Source of the DNA: Verrucomicrobiales bacterium
GTDB taxonomy: Bacteria; Verrucomicrobiota; Verrucomicrobiia; Verrucomicrobiales; DEV007
Reading direction: 5' to 3'
Assembly: GCA_029213025.1 (NCBI GenBank)
Contig: JARGOZ010000049.1
Coordinates: 1 to 40,989, forward strand
Length of the DNA stretch: 40,989 bases
Below the pieces are notes generated by a model. The model saw only the letters and a program-made list of their open reading frames with translations. It was not told the origin of the DNA and did no database searches. Position 1 is the stretch's first letter. Every line of letters starts with the position of its first letter. Positions 25,989-31,756 of the stretch are shown here, one piece after another. A program made the position numbers and the translations under genes.

Positions 25989-26693
25989 GTGATGTTTCAT
26001 GAGCCTCCAGACGGTTTTCGTGCGTTTGATCCGCATGGAGAGGTGACTGTATATCATCGCGATTTGCCGCATTGGCGGCAGAGAGGGGCGACATATTTCG
26101 TGACCTTTCGATTGGCGGATTCTTTACCGCAGTCGAAGCTCGCTGAGTTGCGAGAGATTCGAAAAGAATGGCGTGAAAGGCACTTCAATGGATTGGAGCC
26201 GGAGCCTACCGAAGAAGAGATCAAAAAGCACAAAGATAAGTGGGAGCAATTGAGCCGGACACTGATGGCTCGGTCTGAGAAATGGTTGGATCAGGGTTTG
26301 GGTAGTTGTGTTTTGAAGCAGTCGGAAATTCGGGAGATTGTGGTTGAGAGCCTGGAGAAATTTGACGGGAAACAATATGATCTCGGAGCTTTTGTTGCGA
26401 TGCCAAATCATGTCCACTTGGTAATGCGGCCGCTGGAGGATAATAAATTGGAAGACATCCTGCAAAGGCGAAAACAATGGACTTCCACAGAAATCAATAA
26501 AGCCATAGGTGAGGATGGCGCTCTCTGGCAACAAGAAAGCTATGATCGAATCATTCGGGATTCGGAGCACCTATGGAAGACGCTTCAGTACATTGGAAAC
26601 AATTCCCGTAAAGCTGGAATAGACGAAAGTGAATCAACGAGATGGGTTAGCGAAAAGTTGATAGAAAAAGGCTGGAAATTTGTGGATGAATAG
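25989..26693 (+). CDS. REP-associated tyrosine transposase (RAYT, Y1 family)
   Basis: 234 aa (GTG 25989 or ATG 25992). The N-terminus HWRQRGATYFVTFRLADSLP and the metal-binding HUH-like motif in MPNHVHLVMRP, with the catalytic Tyr in QQESYDRIIRD, are those of the IS200/IS605-related RAYT group. RAYTs cut and join single-stranded REP hairpins. It is the only plus-strand gene here and is bracketed by two near-identical REP palindromes; further copies lie nearby, so it has been active in this island. Confidence 0.9.
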   Translation: MMFHEPPDGFRAFDPHGEVTVYHRDLPHWRQRGATYFVTFRLADSLPQSKLAELREIRKEWRERHFNGLEPEPTEEEIKKHKDKWEQLSRTLMARSEKWLDQGLGSCVLKQSEIREIVVESLEKFDGKQYDLGAFVAMPNHVHLVMRPLEDNKLEDILQRRKQWTSTEINKAIGEDGALWQQESYDRIIRDSEHLWKTLQYIGNNSRKAGIDESESTRWVSEKLIEKGWKFVDE

Positions 26694-26713
26694 TCCGTTT
26701 GGACTTAGAAAAT

Positions 26714-26777
26714 GTAGGATGGACTGCTAGTCCGTCCGGCAATTTCGAGATGTGGACGGACTAGCAGTCCATCCTAC
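26714..26777. repeat. REP-like palindrome 4, flanking the RAYT gene
   Basis: Near-identical to palindrome 3 and located 21 bp after the transposase stop. Confidence 0.92.
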
Positions 26778-26805
26778 ATCGCGAGCGTTATTAGCAACGA
26801 AAACA

Positions 26806-26833
26806 CGGGCCGGTCACCGAAGCAACCGGCCCG
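26806..26833 (-). terminator. strong hairpin downstream of Ro60
   Basis: A nine-base GC-rich stem CGGGCCGGT / ACCGGCCCG; the minus strand continues TGTTTT, so it may terminate the Ro60 transcript. Confidence 0.6.
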
Positions 26834-26859
26834 CTTTCCACTGTTGTTTTTACCTAATT

Positions 26860-26887
26860 GCACTCCTGAGACCTGCCACCGGAGTGC
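26860..26887 (-). terminator. second hairpin downstream of Ro60
   Basis: GCACTCC / GGAGTGC stem with a 14-base loop between the Ro60 frame end and the stronger hairpin. No good T run; could be an mRNA end stabiliser. Confidence 0.4.
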
Positions 26888-26922
26888 GTGATGGCTCGTC
26901 TTATCGACGAAAGTTTATATAT

Positions 26923-27051
26923 CTACAAAACGATGTTTTCGATTTCACGAATCAGAGCGCTTTTGTCTTCTTCGAGGAATCGCATCGTATCCAGGGTTTT
27001 GTCGGAGAATCCGGCCATGGTGTAGACATCCTGTTCCGGGAATTGGAGAGT
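26923..27051 (-). other. in-frame continuation of Ro60 beyond a TGA codon
   Basis: Past the TGA at 27052-27054 the same frame is open for 42 codons to a TAG, encoding TLQFPEQDVYTMAGFSDKTL and a charged helical end. This is the expected C-terminus of Ro60 proteins; the TGA sits where the family has Gly (DLAGYGT). Readthrough, a nonsense change or a sequencing error are all possible. Confidence 0.8.
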
Positions 27052-28362
27052 TCAGTATCCCGCGAGGTCAAATGAGTAGACTTTTGGTCGCTGACCCACT
27101 CTCTTGACGTATTTGCTGAAGGCTTCTTTCGGGCAGTAGTAGCCCATCCATGCCTGCATGTCAGAGAGGATCACGATCCGGTCGTATGCTCCCTTCGCTT
27201 TCTTGAAGATCGCGTGGAAGTTGGTTCCGCCCCACTGTGCTTTTTCCTCCACACGCTGAGCGAGAGTCAAAGTGGCGTCATCTGTATTTAGATTGACGTA
27301 CTCTGCATCACCGCTGAACAGCATGAAGTCAGCGTCGTTCACTTTGTAGAGAACCGAGGCGAACAGCGAACCGATTTTCATTGGCTTACCGATCATAGAA
27401 CCGGAGCTGTCCAGGGCGATCAATGTCCGACCATCGAAACGTGGCACGTTGTCCAGAGAGATGTCAGCTGCTTTACTAAGCGCGCTGACCACTTTCTGAC
27501 GTCGACCACGAGGGAGATCGGCCTGCTCGAGAGCATCGAGAGCGGTCCGGAAACGGAAAGGCATCACCAACGATTTATGAATGAGGTTTTCGTCCACGAG
27601 GAGTTCTACCGCATCGTCAAGAATCGCAGGTGCCTGTTCGAGAATGTTTCGCAGGTTCCGAAGAAGTGCGAAGTATCCGATCTTACGCTGACCGACAAGG
27701 TCAGCCCAGACTTCCGCTTTACGGTTTGCTTTATCTCTATCAGATTCAGCATCCTGACCGGCCTGAGTCAGTTTGGTTTCCCAGGTGTTCGCCGGAGCGA
27801 GCGTTCCGTTGACCAACTGACCGAGCGCCTCCGAGTGAGGTGGGTGAACGAGGTTCACCGCATCGACGAGCTTGAGCTCGGCTGAATCCTTTCGGTATTT
27901 CGCGAGTTGATACGCATCGAATCGAGCGAGGGCCTGACCCAGACCTTTCTTCATAGCGTTAGGAAGCGGCTTACCGTGAACGGCGATTGAGTAAGCGAGG
28001 ATTTCGAGAACGTCATCAACCCGGTAGGCTACCCGGTTGAAGAAATCTTTAGTCCATAGCTCTCCTTTCACTGAGTGACCGATTTCGCCGGCTACGAGGT
28101 GAGAGACTGATCGCATGCCTGCTTCACGACGGGCGTAAAGAGCGGCTTTAGCGACGAATTTCTTATCCTCGATCCGGTCGACCAGCTCGGTGATCCGCTT
28201 CGCGGATTCGTTCCCGCTACGGTAGTATTTGTCGTCAAGAAAGCTGGTTAGTAATATCGTTACCAGCTCAGCTTTATCAGACAAACGATGGGCCTGACCT
28301 CCTGCGAGGTTATGTGTATTAGGCTGTGTTTTCTGGTTTTTAAGGATCTTGTTGAATTTCAT
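27052..28362 (-). CDS. rsr: TROVE domain Ro60 homologue
   Basis: I start at ATG 28362, seven bases after a strong AAAGGAG ribosome binding site, giving MKFNKILKNQKTQPNTHN. 436 aa to the TGA. The TROVE ring covers residues 1-310 (LAGGQAHRLSDKAELVTILL; AALYARREAGMRSVSH), then the vWA domain with MIDAS DSSGSM (318-323), GGTNF and SDMQAW. Ro60 binds the ends of misfolded RNAs in its ring and Y RNAs on its surface; in Deinococcus Rsr works with exonucleases in rRNA maturation and decay. The last 42 residues expected for the fold lie beyond an in-frame TGA. Confidence 0.93.
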   Translation of the reverse strand: MKFNKILKNQKTQPNTHNLAGGQAHRLSDKAELVTILLTSFLDDKYYRSGNESAKRITELVDRIEDKKFVAKAALYARREAGMRSVSHLVAGEIGHSVKGELWTKDFFNRVAYRVDDVLEILAYSIAVHGKPLPNAMKKGLGQALARFDAYQLAKYRKDSAELKLVDAVNLVHPPHSEALGQLVNGTLAPANTWETKLTQAGQDAESDRDKANRKAEVWADLVGQRKIGYFALLRNLRNILEQAPAILDDAVELLVDENLIHKSLVMPFRFRTALDALEQADLPRGRRQKVVSALSKAADISLDNVPRFDGRTLIALDSSGSMIGKPMKIGSLFASVLYKVNDADFMLFSGDAEYVNLNTDDATLTLAQRVEEKAQWGGTNFHAIFKKAKGAYDRIVILSDMQAWMGYYCPKEAFSKYVKRVGQRPKVYSFDLAGY

Positions 28363-28400
28363 ATTCGTCACTCCTTTCATTAGTTGTTGGGTTTGAGAAA

Positions 28401-28430
28401 TAGGCCCTATACGACTTATATGACCTATAA
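28401..28430 (-). promoter_or_regulatory. ATAGGCC ... GACCTATA element upstream of Ro60
   Basis: Resembles the double CCTATAGG element before the E1-like gene. It lies about 40 bp upstream of the Ro60 start and may contain an operator or promoter. Confidence 0.35.
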
Positions 28431-28447
28431 AGATTGGGGAGAAAAAC

Positions 28448-28489
28448 GGAGCAAGCTATGGGTTCGTTAACAGCGAAGTATCTCGCTCC
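28448..28489 (-). ncRNA. armless 42-nt tRNA-like element with Asn anticodon loop
   Basis: The minus strand forms GGAGCGAG / CTTGCTCC (eight pairs), then a TTCG / CGAA stem with a 7-base loop CTGTTAA that reads as anticodon GTT. Neither a D-arm nor a T-arm is present. The 5' part shares the GTAGTGAGG..TACTTCG motif with three other elements. Confidence 0.45.
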
Positions 28490-28514
28490 TCACTACCCCA
28501 AAAGGGAATTCGAA

Positions 28515-28603
28515 GAGGAAATTGGAGAGGGTTTGAATCCCCCGGTTAAGGGGGAGCCGGTTTTGCAGACCAGTGTCTTGGATGACGAAGTATCCCTTTC
28601 CTC
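28515..28603 (-). tRNA. tRNA-Cys-like (GCA), no normal D-arm
   Basis: Acceptor GAGGAAA / TTTCCTC (seven pairs) and anticodon arm CTGGT CTGCAAA ACCGG. The D-arm region is replaced by a stretch containing TACTTCG, and a CCCCC / GGGGG hairpin competes with the T-stem around TTCAAAC. A divergent or decaying tRNA. Confidence 0.45.
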
Positions 28604-28628
28604 ACTGCTTCGAAAAGTGTATAAAAAA

Positions 28629-28703
28629 TGGCAGCCGGTCACGGAATTGCACCGTGATCTTCGCATTCAGAGTGCGATATCCTAACTGTTGGACCATCCG
28701 GCG
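28629..28703 (-). tRNA. tRNA-Gln (CTG)
   Basis: Anticodon arm TCGCA CTCTGAA TGCGA; T-arm CACGG TGCAATT CCGTG (G55); D-loop AACAGTTA (AG). Acceptor has five good central pairs (GCCGG / CCGGC). CCA encoded. Confidence 0.8.
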
Positions 28704-28776
28704 GTTAAAGAAATTGCAGGGTTTTTAAATCAGAACTTTTCTTTGCTAATGTTGAATTTTCGCAAAGATTCACGGT

Positions 28777-29559
28777 ATGAACCGTTTTATCCTTACCGCA
28801 ATAGTTCCCTGTCTCATTCTTTCGTCCTGCGAGCGTTCCAGCGTCCCGCCTGAAGTCCATAAGGCCACTCACGATCACAAAGCGCATTGGTCTTACAACG
28901 GCGACACCGGACCTGAGCATTGGGCTGATTTGGATCCGGCGTGGACGGTGGCAAAAAGCGGCAAAAATCAATCTCCGATCGATCTCAGTTCGGCATCTCA
29001 GCCTCAGGACCTAACAGATCTGGAAACGGATTACAAACCTACTTCGGTCGATTTGAAAAACAATGGCCACACCATTGTTCAATCTTACCGGGAAGGCAGC
29101 ACGGTGTCTGTCGGTGACAAGGCGTACGAGTTGAAACAGTTTCATTTTCACCACAAAAGTGAACACACTGTCGACGGTGATTCTTTTGATATGGAATGTC
29201 ATCTCGTTCATGCAAACGAGGCGGGGAACCTGCTTGTTGTAGGTGTATTTATAAAAGAAGGAAATGAAAATTCATTTCTGAAACAACTCTGGACCGATAT
29301 GCCGGAAGTGGCTGATGAAGCCACGAAAAATGCTCAGGAGATTAATGTAGAGCACTTTCTTCCCGCTGATTTGTCGTATTATCATTACCAGGGCTCTCTC
29401 ACGACTCCTCCATGCACCGAGGGCGTCCAGTGGTATGTATTAGCAGAGCCGGTTGAGGCGTCAGCGGATCAGATCTCAAAGTTTGCGAAAATTTTTCCGA
29501 ATAATAATCGCCCGGTACAGATTCGATTTGATCGAAGAATTGTTTTGAGTGACGACTAG
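28777..29559 (+). CDS. alpha-type carbonic anhydrase, lipoprotein
   Basis: 260 aa. The signal sequence ends LILSSC, a lipobox, so the enzyme is probably anchored in a membrane facing the periplasm. Family motifs: HWSYNGDTGPEHW, KNQSPIDL, zinc ligands in QFHFHHKSEHT and MECHLVH, and YQGSLTTPPCTEGVQW near the C-terminus. It interconverts CO2 and bicarbonate. The gene is plus-strand cargo inside the minus-strand RNA island and begins only about 70 bp from tRNA-Gln; nothing links it to RNA functions. Confidence 0.94.
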   Translation: MNRFILTAIVPCLILSSCERSSVPPEVHKATHDHKAHWSYNGDTGPEHWADLDPAWTVAKSGKNQSPIDLSSASQPQDLTDLETDYKPTSVDLKNNGHTIVQSYREGSTVSVGDKAYELKQFHFHHKSEHTVDGDSFDMECHLVHANEAGNLLVVGVFIKEGNENSFLKQLWTDMPEVADEATKNAQEINVEHFLPADLSYYHYQGSLTTPPCTEGVQWYVLAEPVEASADQISKFAKIFPNNNRPVQIRFDRRIVLSDD

Positions 29560-29706
29560 GTAATCTGAACCTGGTTGTTGGGTCAGGTAAAGGCACCGGA
29601 GAATACCGGACTGAGTAAAATAACGAGGCCTACAACCCCGTTTCGTAACCAAGCCGGAGAAACTCAATCTTCACCTTCGCAAAAATGTTAAAGACTTTAT
29701 CTCAGA

Positions 29707-29834
29707 GAAATCCGGCGAGGGACGTATCCCGCTCTGCCAACTGAGCTACCCCCGGCATAAGAGACGGAAGGGTGGGACTCGAACCCACGACAAGGCGATT
29801 ATGAGTCGAAGTAACCCTTAGCCTCACTGCTGAG
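29707..29834 (-). ncRNA. permuted tRNA-like RNA with CAT loop
   Basis: On the minus strand an anticodon-like hairpin CGA CTCATAA TCG comes first, then T-arm GTGGG TTCGAGT CCCAC, 3' acceptor CCTTCCG, a linker ending CTTAT, 5' acceptor CCGGGGG (6 of 7 pairs counting G-T), and a canonical D-arm GCTC AGTTGGCA GAGC. The parts are in the order anticodon, T, acceptor, D. Two juxtaposed tRNA fragments are the alternative. Confidence 0.5.
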
Positions 29835-29845
29835 AAAGTTGATTT

Positions 29846-29912
29846 GTAGGATGGACTGCCAGTCCGTCCGAAAATCATGCACATCGCCGGACGGACTAGC
29901 AGTCCATCCTAC
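29846..29912. repeat. REP-like palindrome 5
   Basis: Full GTAGGATGGACTGCCAGTCC palindrome, with one base difference between the two arms (GCC versus GCT). Confidence 0.9.
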
Positions 29913-29930
29913 GATTTCGATAAAAAAAGC

Positions 29931-30000
29931 GCCCGAGCAGGGACTTGCACCCCGTCATCCGGAGTCAAAGTCCGGCGCACTACTACATGTGCTACTCGGG
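29931..30000 (-). tRNA. tRNA-Gln (TTG)
   Basis: Acceptor CCCGAGT / GCTCGGG, anticodon arm CCGGA CTTTGAC TCCGG, T-arm CGGGG TGCAAGT CCCTG (G55), D-loop ATGTAGTA (AG). No CCA. Confidence 0.85.
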
Positions 30001-30010
30001 AATAAATTAG

Positions 30011-30083
30011 TGCTCATGGCAGGATTTGCACCCGCAACCTCCGGTTTCTAAGACCGGCGCCTCTGCTGTTGGGCTACATGGGC
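30011..30083 (-). tRNA. tRNA-Leu-type (TAG) on a class I body, copy 1
   Basis: Acceptor GCCCATG / CATGAGC (one mismatch), anticodon arm CCGGT CTTAGAA ACCGG, five-base variable loop instead of the long arm expected of Leu, T-loop TGCAAAT (G55) and D-loop AACAGCA (AG). No CCA. Confidence 0.8.
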
Positions 30084-30106
30084 TTTTAAAAAGGATAGAG
30101 AAAAAG

Positions 30107-30187
30107 TGCGTCGGGCAGGAGTCGAACCTGCACAGCCGGTGGCGGGTGAGTTACAATCTCCTGGGCTCGCCAATGCCCAGCCGACGC
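30107..30187 (-). tRNA. tRNA-Tyr (GTA), canonical class II
   Basis: Acceptor GCGTCGG / CCGACGC, anticodon loop TTGTAAC, long variable arm, D-loop ATTGGCGA (GG) and T-loop TTCGACT (T55). Discriminator A; no CCA. Confidence 0.88.
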
Positions 30188-30200
30188 TTTGAAAAGAATC

Positions 30201-30272
30201 AGGAGCCAATGAGATTCGAACTCACAATCTTTTCCGTGCAAAAGAAGTGCTAACCCGTTGAGCTACGCTGGT
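30201..30272 (-). tRNA. tRNA-Ala-like (TGC) with unpaired acceptor
   Basis: D-arm GCTC AACGGGTTA GC, anticodon loop TTTGCAC, T-arm GTGAG TTCGAAT CTCAT (canonical). The flanks ACCAGCG and TGGCTCC do not pair as an acceptor stem, apart from a shifted CCAG / TTGG. Probably non-functional or edited. Confidence 0.55.
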
Positions 30273-30280
30273 TTAAAGAA

Positions 30281-30352
30281 TTGCAGAGGCGGGATTTGAA
30301 CCCGCGACCTTCAGATCATGAATCTGTTGAGTTGCCACTGCTCCACTCTGCT
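30281..30352 (-). tRNA. tRNA-Met (CAT)
   Basis: Six acceptor pairs GCAGAG / CTCTGC with an A:A mismatch at 1-72, anticodon loop TTCATGA, T-arm GCGGG TTCAAAT CCCGC, D-loop with GG. No G-rich initiator anticodon stem, so elongator or Ile2 type. Confidence 0.82.
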
Positions 30353-30365
30353 TTAAAAATTGAAG

Positions 30366-30437
30366 TCCGACCGGCAGGATTCGCACCTGCAACCCCTCGA
30401 TTATCGATCGAGCACCCTACTATTGAGCTACGATAGG
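30366..30437 (-). tRNA. tRNA-Ile (GAT) with C33
   Basis: Palindromic anticodon arm CTCGA TCGATAA TCGAG puts C at position 33, where T is nearly universal. T-arm GCAGG TGCGAAT CCTGC (G55), D-loop AATAGTA (AG). Acceptor 6 of 7. Confidence 0.78.
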
Positions 30438-30446
30438 ATATAAAAA

Positions 30447-30523
30447 TGGTAGCTGTGACAGGAGTCGAACCTGCAACCGTCCGGCTTTGAACCGGCCGCC
30501 TCTGCCAATTGGGCCACACAGCC
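30447..30523 (-). tRNA. tRNA-Leu-type (CAA) on a class I body
   Basis: Acceptor GGCTGTG / CACAGCT, anticodon stem CCGG / CCGG with loop TTCAAAG, short variable loop. D-loop AATTGGCA (GG) and T-loop TTCGACT (T55), the canonical elbow version of this Leu family. CCA encoded. Confidence 0.82.
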
Positions 30524-30536
30524 TTTGAAAAGAAAG

Positions 30537-30625
30537 CGGAGTTCCGAGGACTTGCACCCCATACCTCTTCCGAGGTACCAATTGCTTAGCAGGCAATGCC
30601 AGTGCGCTTGTCTGGTTGAAGCTCC
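30537..30625 (-). tRNA. tRNA-Ser (GCT)
   Basis: Class II: acceptor GGAGCTT / GAACTCC, anticodon arm ATTGC CTGCTAA GCAAT, long variable arm ACCTCGGAAGAGGT, G73. T-loop TGCAAGT (G55), D-loop ACAAGCGCA (AG). Confidence 0.88.
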
Positions 30626-30641
30626 TTTCATTCGGTGAAAA

Positions 30642-30717
30642 TGGTAGCTGCGGCAGGATTTGCACCTGCACTGAACCGGGTTTAAGCCGGACGCCTCTGC
30701 TGTTGGGCTACGCAGCC
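30642..30717 (-). tRNA. tRNA-Leu-type (TAA) on a class I body
   Basis: Acceptor GGCTGCG / CGCAGCT, anticodon stem CCGG / CCGG with loop CTTAAAC, short variable loop, D-loop AACAGCA (AG), T-loop TGCAAAT (G55). CCA encoded. Confidence 0.82.
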
Positions 30718-30728
30718 ATTTAAAAATA

Positions 30729-30800
30729 CGTTCCCGGTAGGATTTGAACCTACGACCTTGAGTTTCGAAGACTCCTGCTCTTCCGCTGAGCTACGGAAAC
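30729..30800 (-). tRNA. tRNA-Arg (TCG)
   Basis: Acceptor GTTTCCG / CGGGAAC, anticodon stem GAGT / ACTC with loop CTTCGAA, canonical D-loop AGCGGAA and T-loop TTCAAAT. Confidence 0.88.
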
Positions 30801-30805
30801 AAAAT

Positions 30806-30832
30806 ATCCAGATGGACTGCCAGTCCAACCTA
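30806..30832. repeat. partial REP element
   Basis: Only the GATGGACTGCCAGTCC arm of the REP family remains, between tRNA-Arg and tRNA-Lys. Confidence 0.55.
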
Positions 30833-30857
30833 CCTCTCTACTTGATGTTTTGAATAG

Positions 30858-30929
30858 TCAGCCCGGAAGGATTCGCACCCTCAACCTACCGGGTAAAAAC
30901 CGGTTGCTCTACTGTTGAGCTACGAGCCG
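30858..30929 (-). tRNA. tRNA-Lys (TTT), copy 1
   Basis: Acceptor CGGCTCG / CGGGCTG, anticodon arm ACCGG TTTTTAC CCGGT, T-arm GAGGG TGCGAAT CCTTC (G55), D-loop AACAGTA (AG). Confidence 0.86.
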
Positions 30930-30936
30930 TAAAGCA

Positions 30937-31007
30937 CACCTCCACATGGTTCCGCCCCATGAATTCCGGATTAACAATCCGGCGTGATACTGTTTCACTA
31001 CAGAGGT
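30937..31007 (-). tRNA. tRNA-Asn (GTT), GGC-type T-loop
   Basis: Acceptor ACCTCTG / TGGAGGT, anticodon arm CCGGA TTGTTAA TCCGG, T-arm CATGG GGCGGAA CCATG (G54, G55, G58), D-loop with CAG. Confidence 0.82.
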
Positions 31008-31021
31008 AAATAAATGGTTAA

Positions 31022-31106
31022 TACGAAGCGGAGGAATTGAACCTCCCGACTTCCGACCCACGGTTTAACGTCGACGGCTTAGAAGACCGTTGCGGGAACG
31101 CCTCGC
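31022..31106 (-). tRNA. tRNA-Arg (TCT), D-arm missing, long variable region
   Basis: Acceptor GCGAGGC / GCTTCGT, anticodon arm ACGGT CTTCTAA GCCGT, T-arm GGAGG TTCAATT CCTCC. Only about nine bases lie between acceptor and anticodon stems, so no D-arm; the variable region is about 25 nt with a CGAC / GTCG stem. Confidence 0.7.
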
Positions 31107-31153
31107 ATATTACCCGCATTTCTTATAGGAATTTCTACTGCGACTTGCTGCGG

Positions 31154-31246
31154 TGGATTCTGCCTGCGTTGCGCTTGAATGATCCTTGGACAGTGTGAAC
31201 TCACACAGCCCTGCGGATAATTCCTCGTACGCCCTGGCAGAATCCA
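31154..31246 (-). ncRNA. structured RNA of unknown type
   Basis: An 11-base perfect outer stem TGGATTCTGCC / GGCAGAATCCA encloses a second hairpin centred on GTGTGA / TCACAC. No T-arm signature, so not a tRNA. Confidence 0.45.
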
Positions 31247-31285
31247 TCCTCGCTGCGTCTCGCAAGAAAAGCGGGTATGAAATAG

Positions 31286-31356
31286 TGCGGCATCCCGGTA
31301 ACGCTCCGGGGTCTCAGGCTTGGCACGCCCGCATCCTGCTATTGAACGAATGCCGC
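31286..31356 (-). tRNA. tRNA-Gly (GCC), AGCGTTA-type T-loop
   Basis: Perfect acceptor GCGGCAT / ATGCCGC, anticodon arm CGGGC GTGCCAA GCCTG, T-arm CCCGG AGCGTTA CCGGG (A54, G55, T58), D-loop AATAGCA (AG). Confidence 0.85.
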
Positions 31357-31372
31357 TCTTTGATTTAGAAAT

Positions 31373-31449
31373 TGGTACCTACGACAGGACTCGCACCTGC
31401 AACCTTCAGAATCTCATTCTGACGCCTCTGCTAATTGGGCCACGTAGGC
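31373..31449 (-). tRNA. tRNA-Leu-type (GAG) on a class I body
   Basis: Acceptor GCCTACG / CGTAGGT, anticodon arm TCAGA ATGAGAT TCTGA, short variable loop, D-loop AATTAGCA (AG), T-loop TGCGAGT (G55). CCA encoded. Confidence 0.83.
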
Positions 31450-31461
31450 TTTTAAAAAAAG

Positions 31462-31534
31462 CACCCCCACCCGGATTTGCGCCGAGTTCTTCAGGTTGAA
31501 AACCTGATGTCCTAACTACATAGACGATAGGGGC
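31462..31534 (-). tRNA. tRNA-Glu (TTC), CGC-type T-loop
   Basis: Acceptor GCCCCTA / TGGGGGT, anticodon arm TCAGG TTTTCAA CCTGA, T-arm CTCGG CGCAAAT CCGGG (G55), D-loop with TAG. Confidence 0.84.
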
Positions 31535-31542
31535 TTTAAAAT

Positions 31543-31617
31543 TGGCACTCCCAGCAGGATTTGAACCTGCGACCAAAGGCTTCGTAAACCTCTGCTCTTC
31601 CGCTGAGCTACAGGAGC
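31543..31617 (-). tRNA. tRNA-Arg (ACG), canonical
   Basis: Acceptor GCTCCTG / TGGGAGT, anticodon loop TTACGAA, D-loop AGCGGAA (GG), T-loop TTCAAAT, G73 and CCA encoded. Confidence 0.9.
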
Positions 31618-31636
31618 GTATTAAATTTGTTGTTAA

Positions 31637-31707
31637 CAGGGACTGGAGGTAACGCTCCCCCGTCTTCTCTATGTCGAAGAGTGGTTCTACTTTCGAACTA
31701 AGTCCCC
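31637..31707 (-). tRNA. tRNA-Val (GAC) with C33, AGCGTTA-type T-loop
   Basis: Acceptor GGGGACT / AGTCCCT, anticodon stem CTCT / AGAG with loop TCGACAT (C33), T-arm GGGGG AGCGTTA CCTCC, D-loop CGAAAGTA (AG). Confidence 0.8.
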
Positions 31708-31756
31708 GTTTGGATGGGAGCAGCATGGCGGCTCCCATCCGGGAAAAGGTTAATGT

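Noticed and set aside
27052..27054. Selenocysteine or UGA-Gly code change
   Set aside because: No SECIS-like hairpin or TCA-anticodon tRNA was seen, and the other genes show no internal TGA; a point change or readthrough is simpler.
28434..28685. 83-aa plus-strand ORF
   Set aside because: Covers tRNA-like elements on the opposite strand and has no recognisable protein features.
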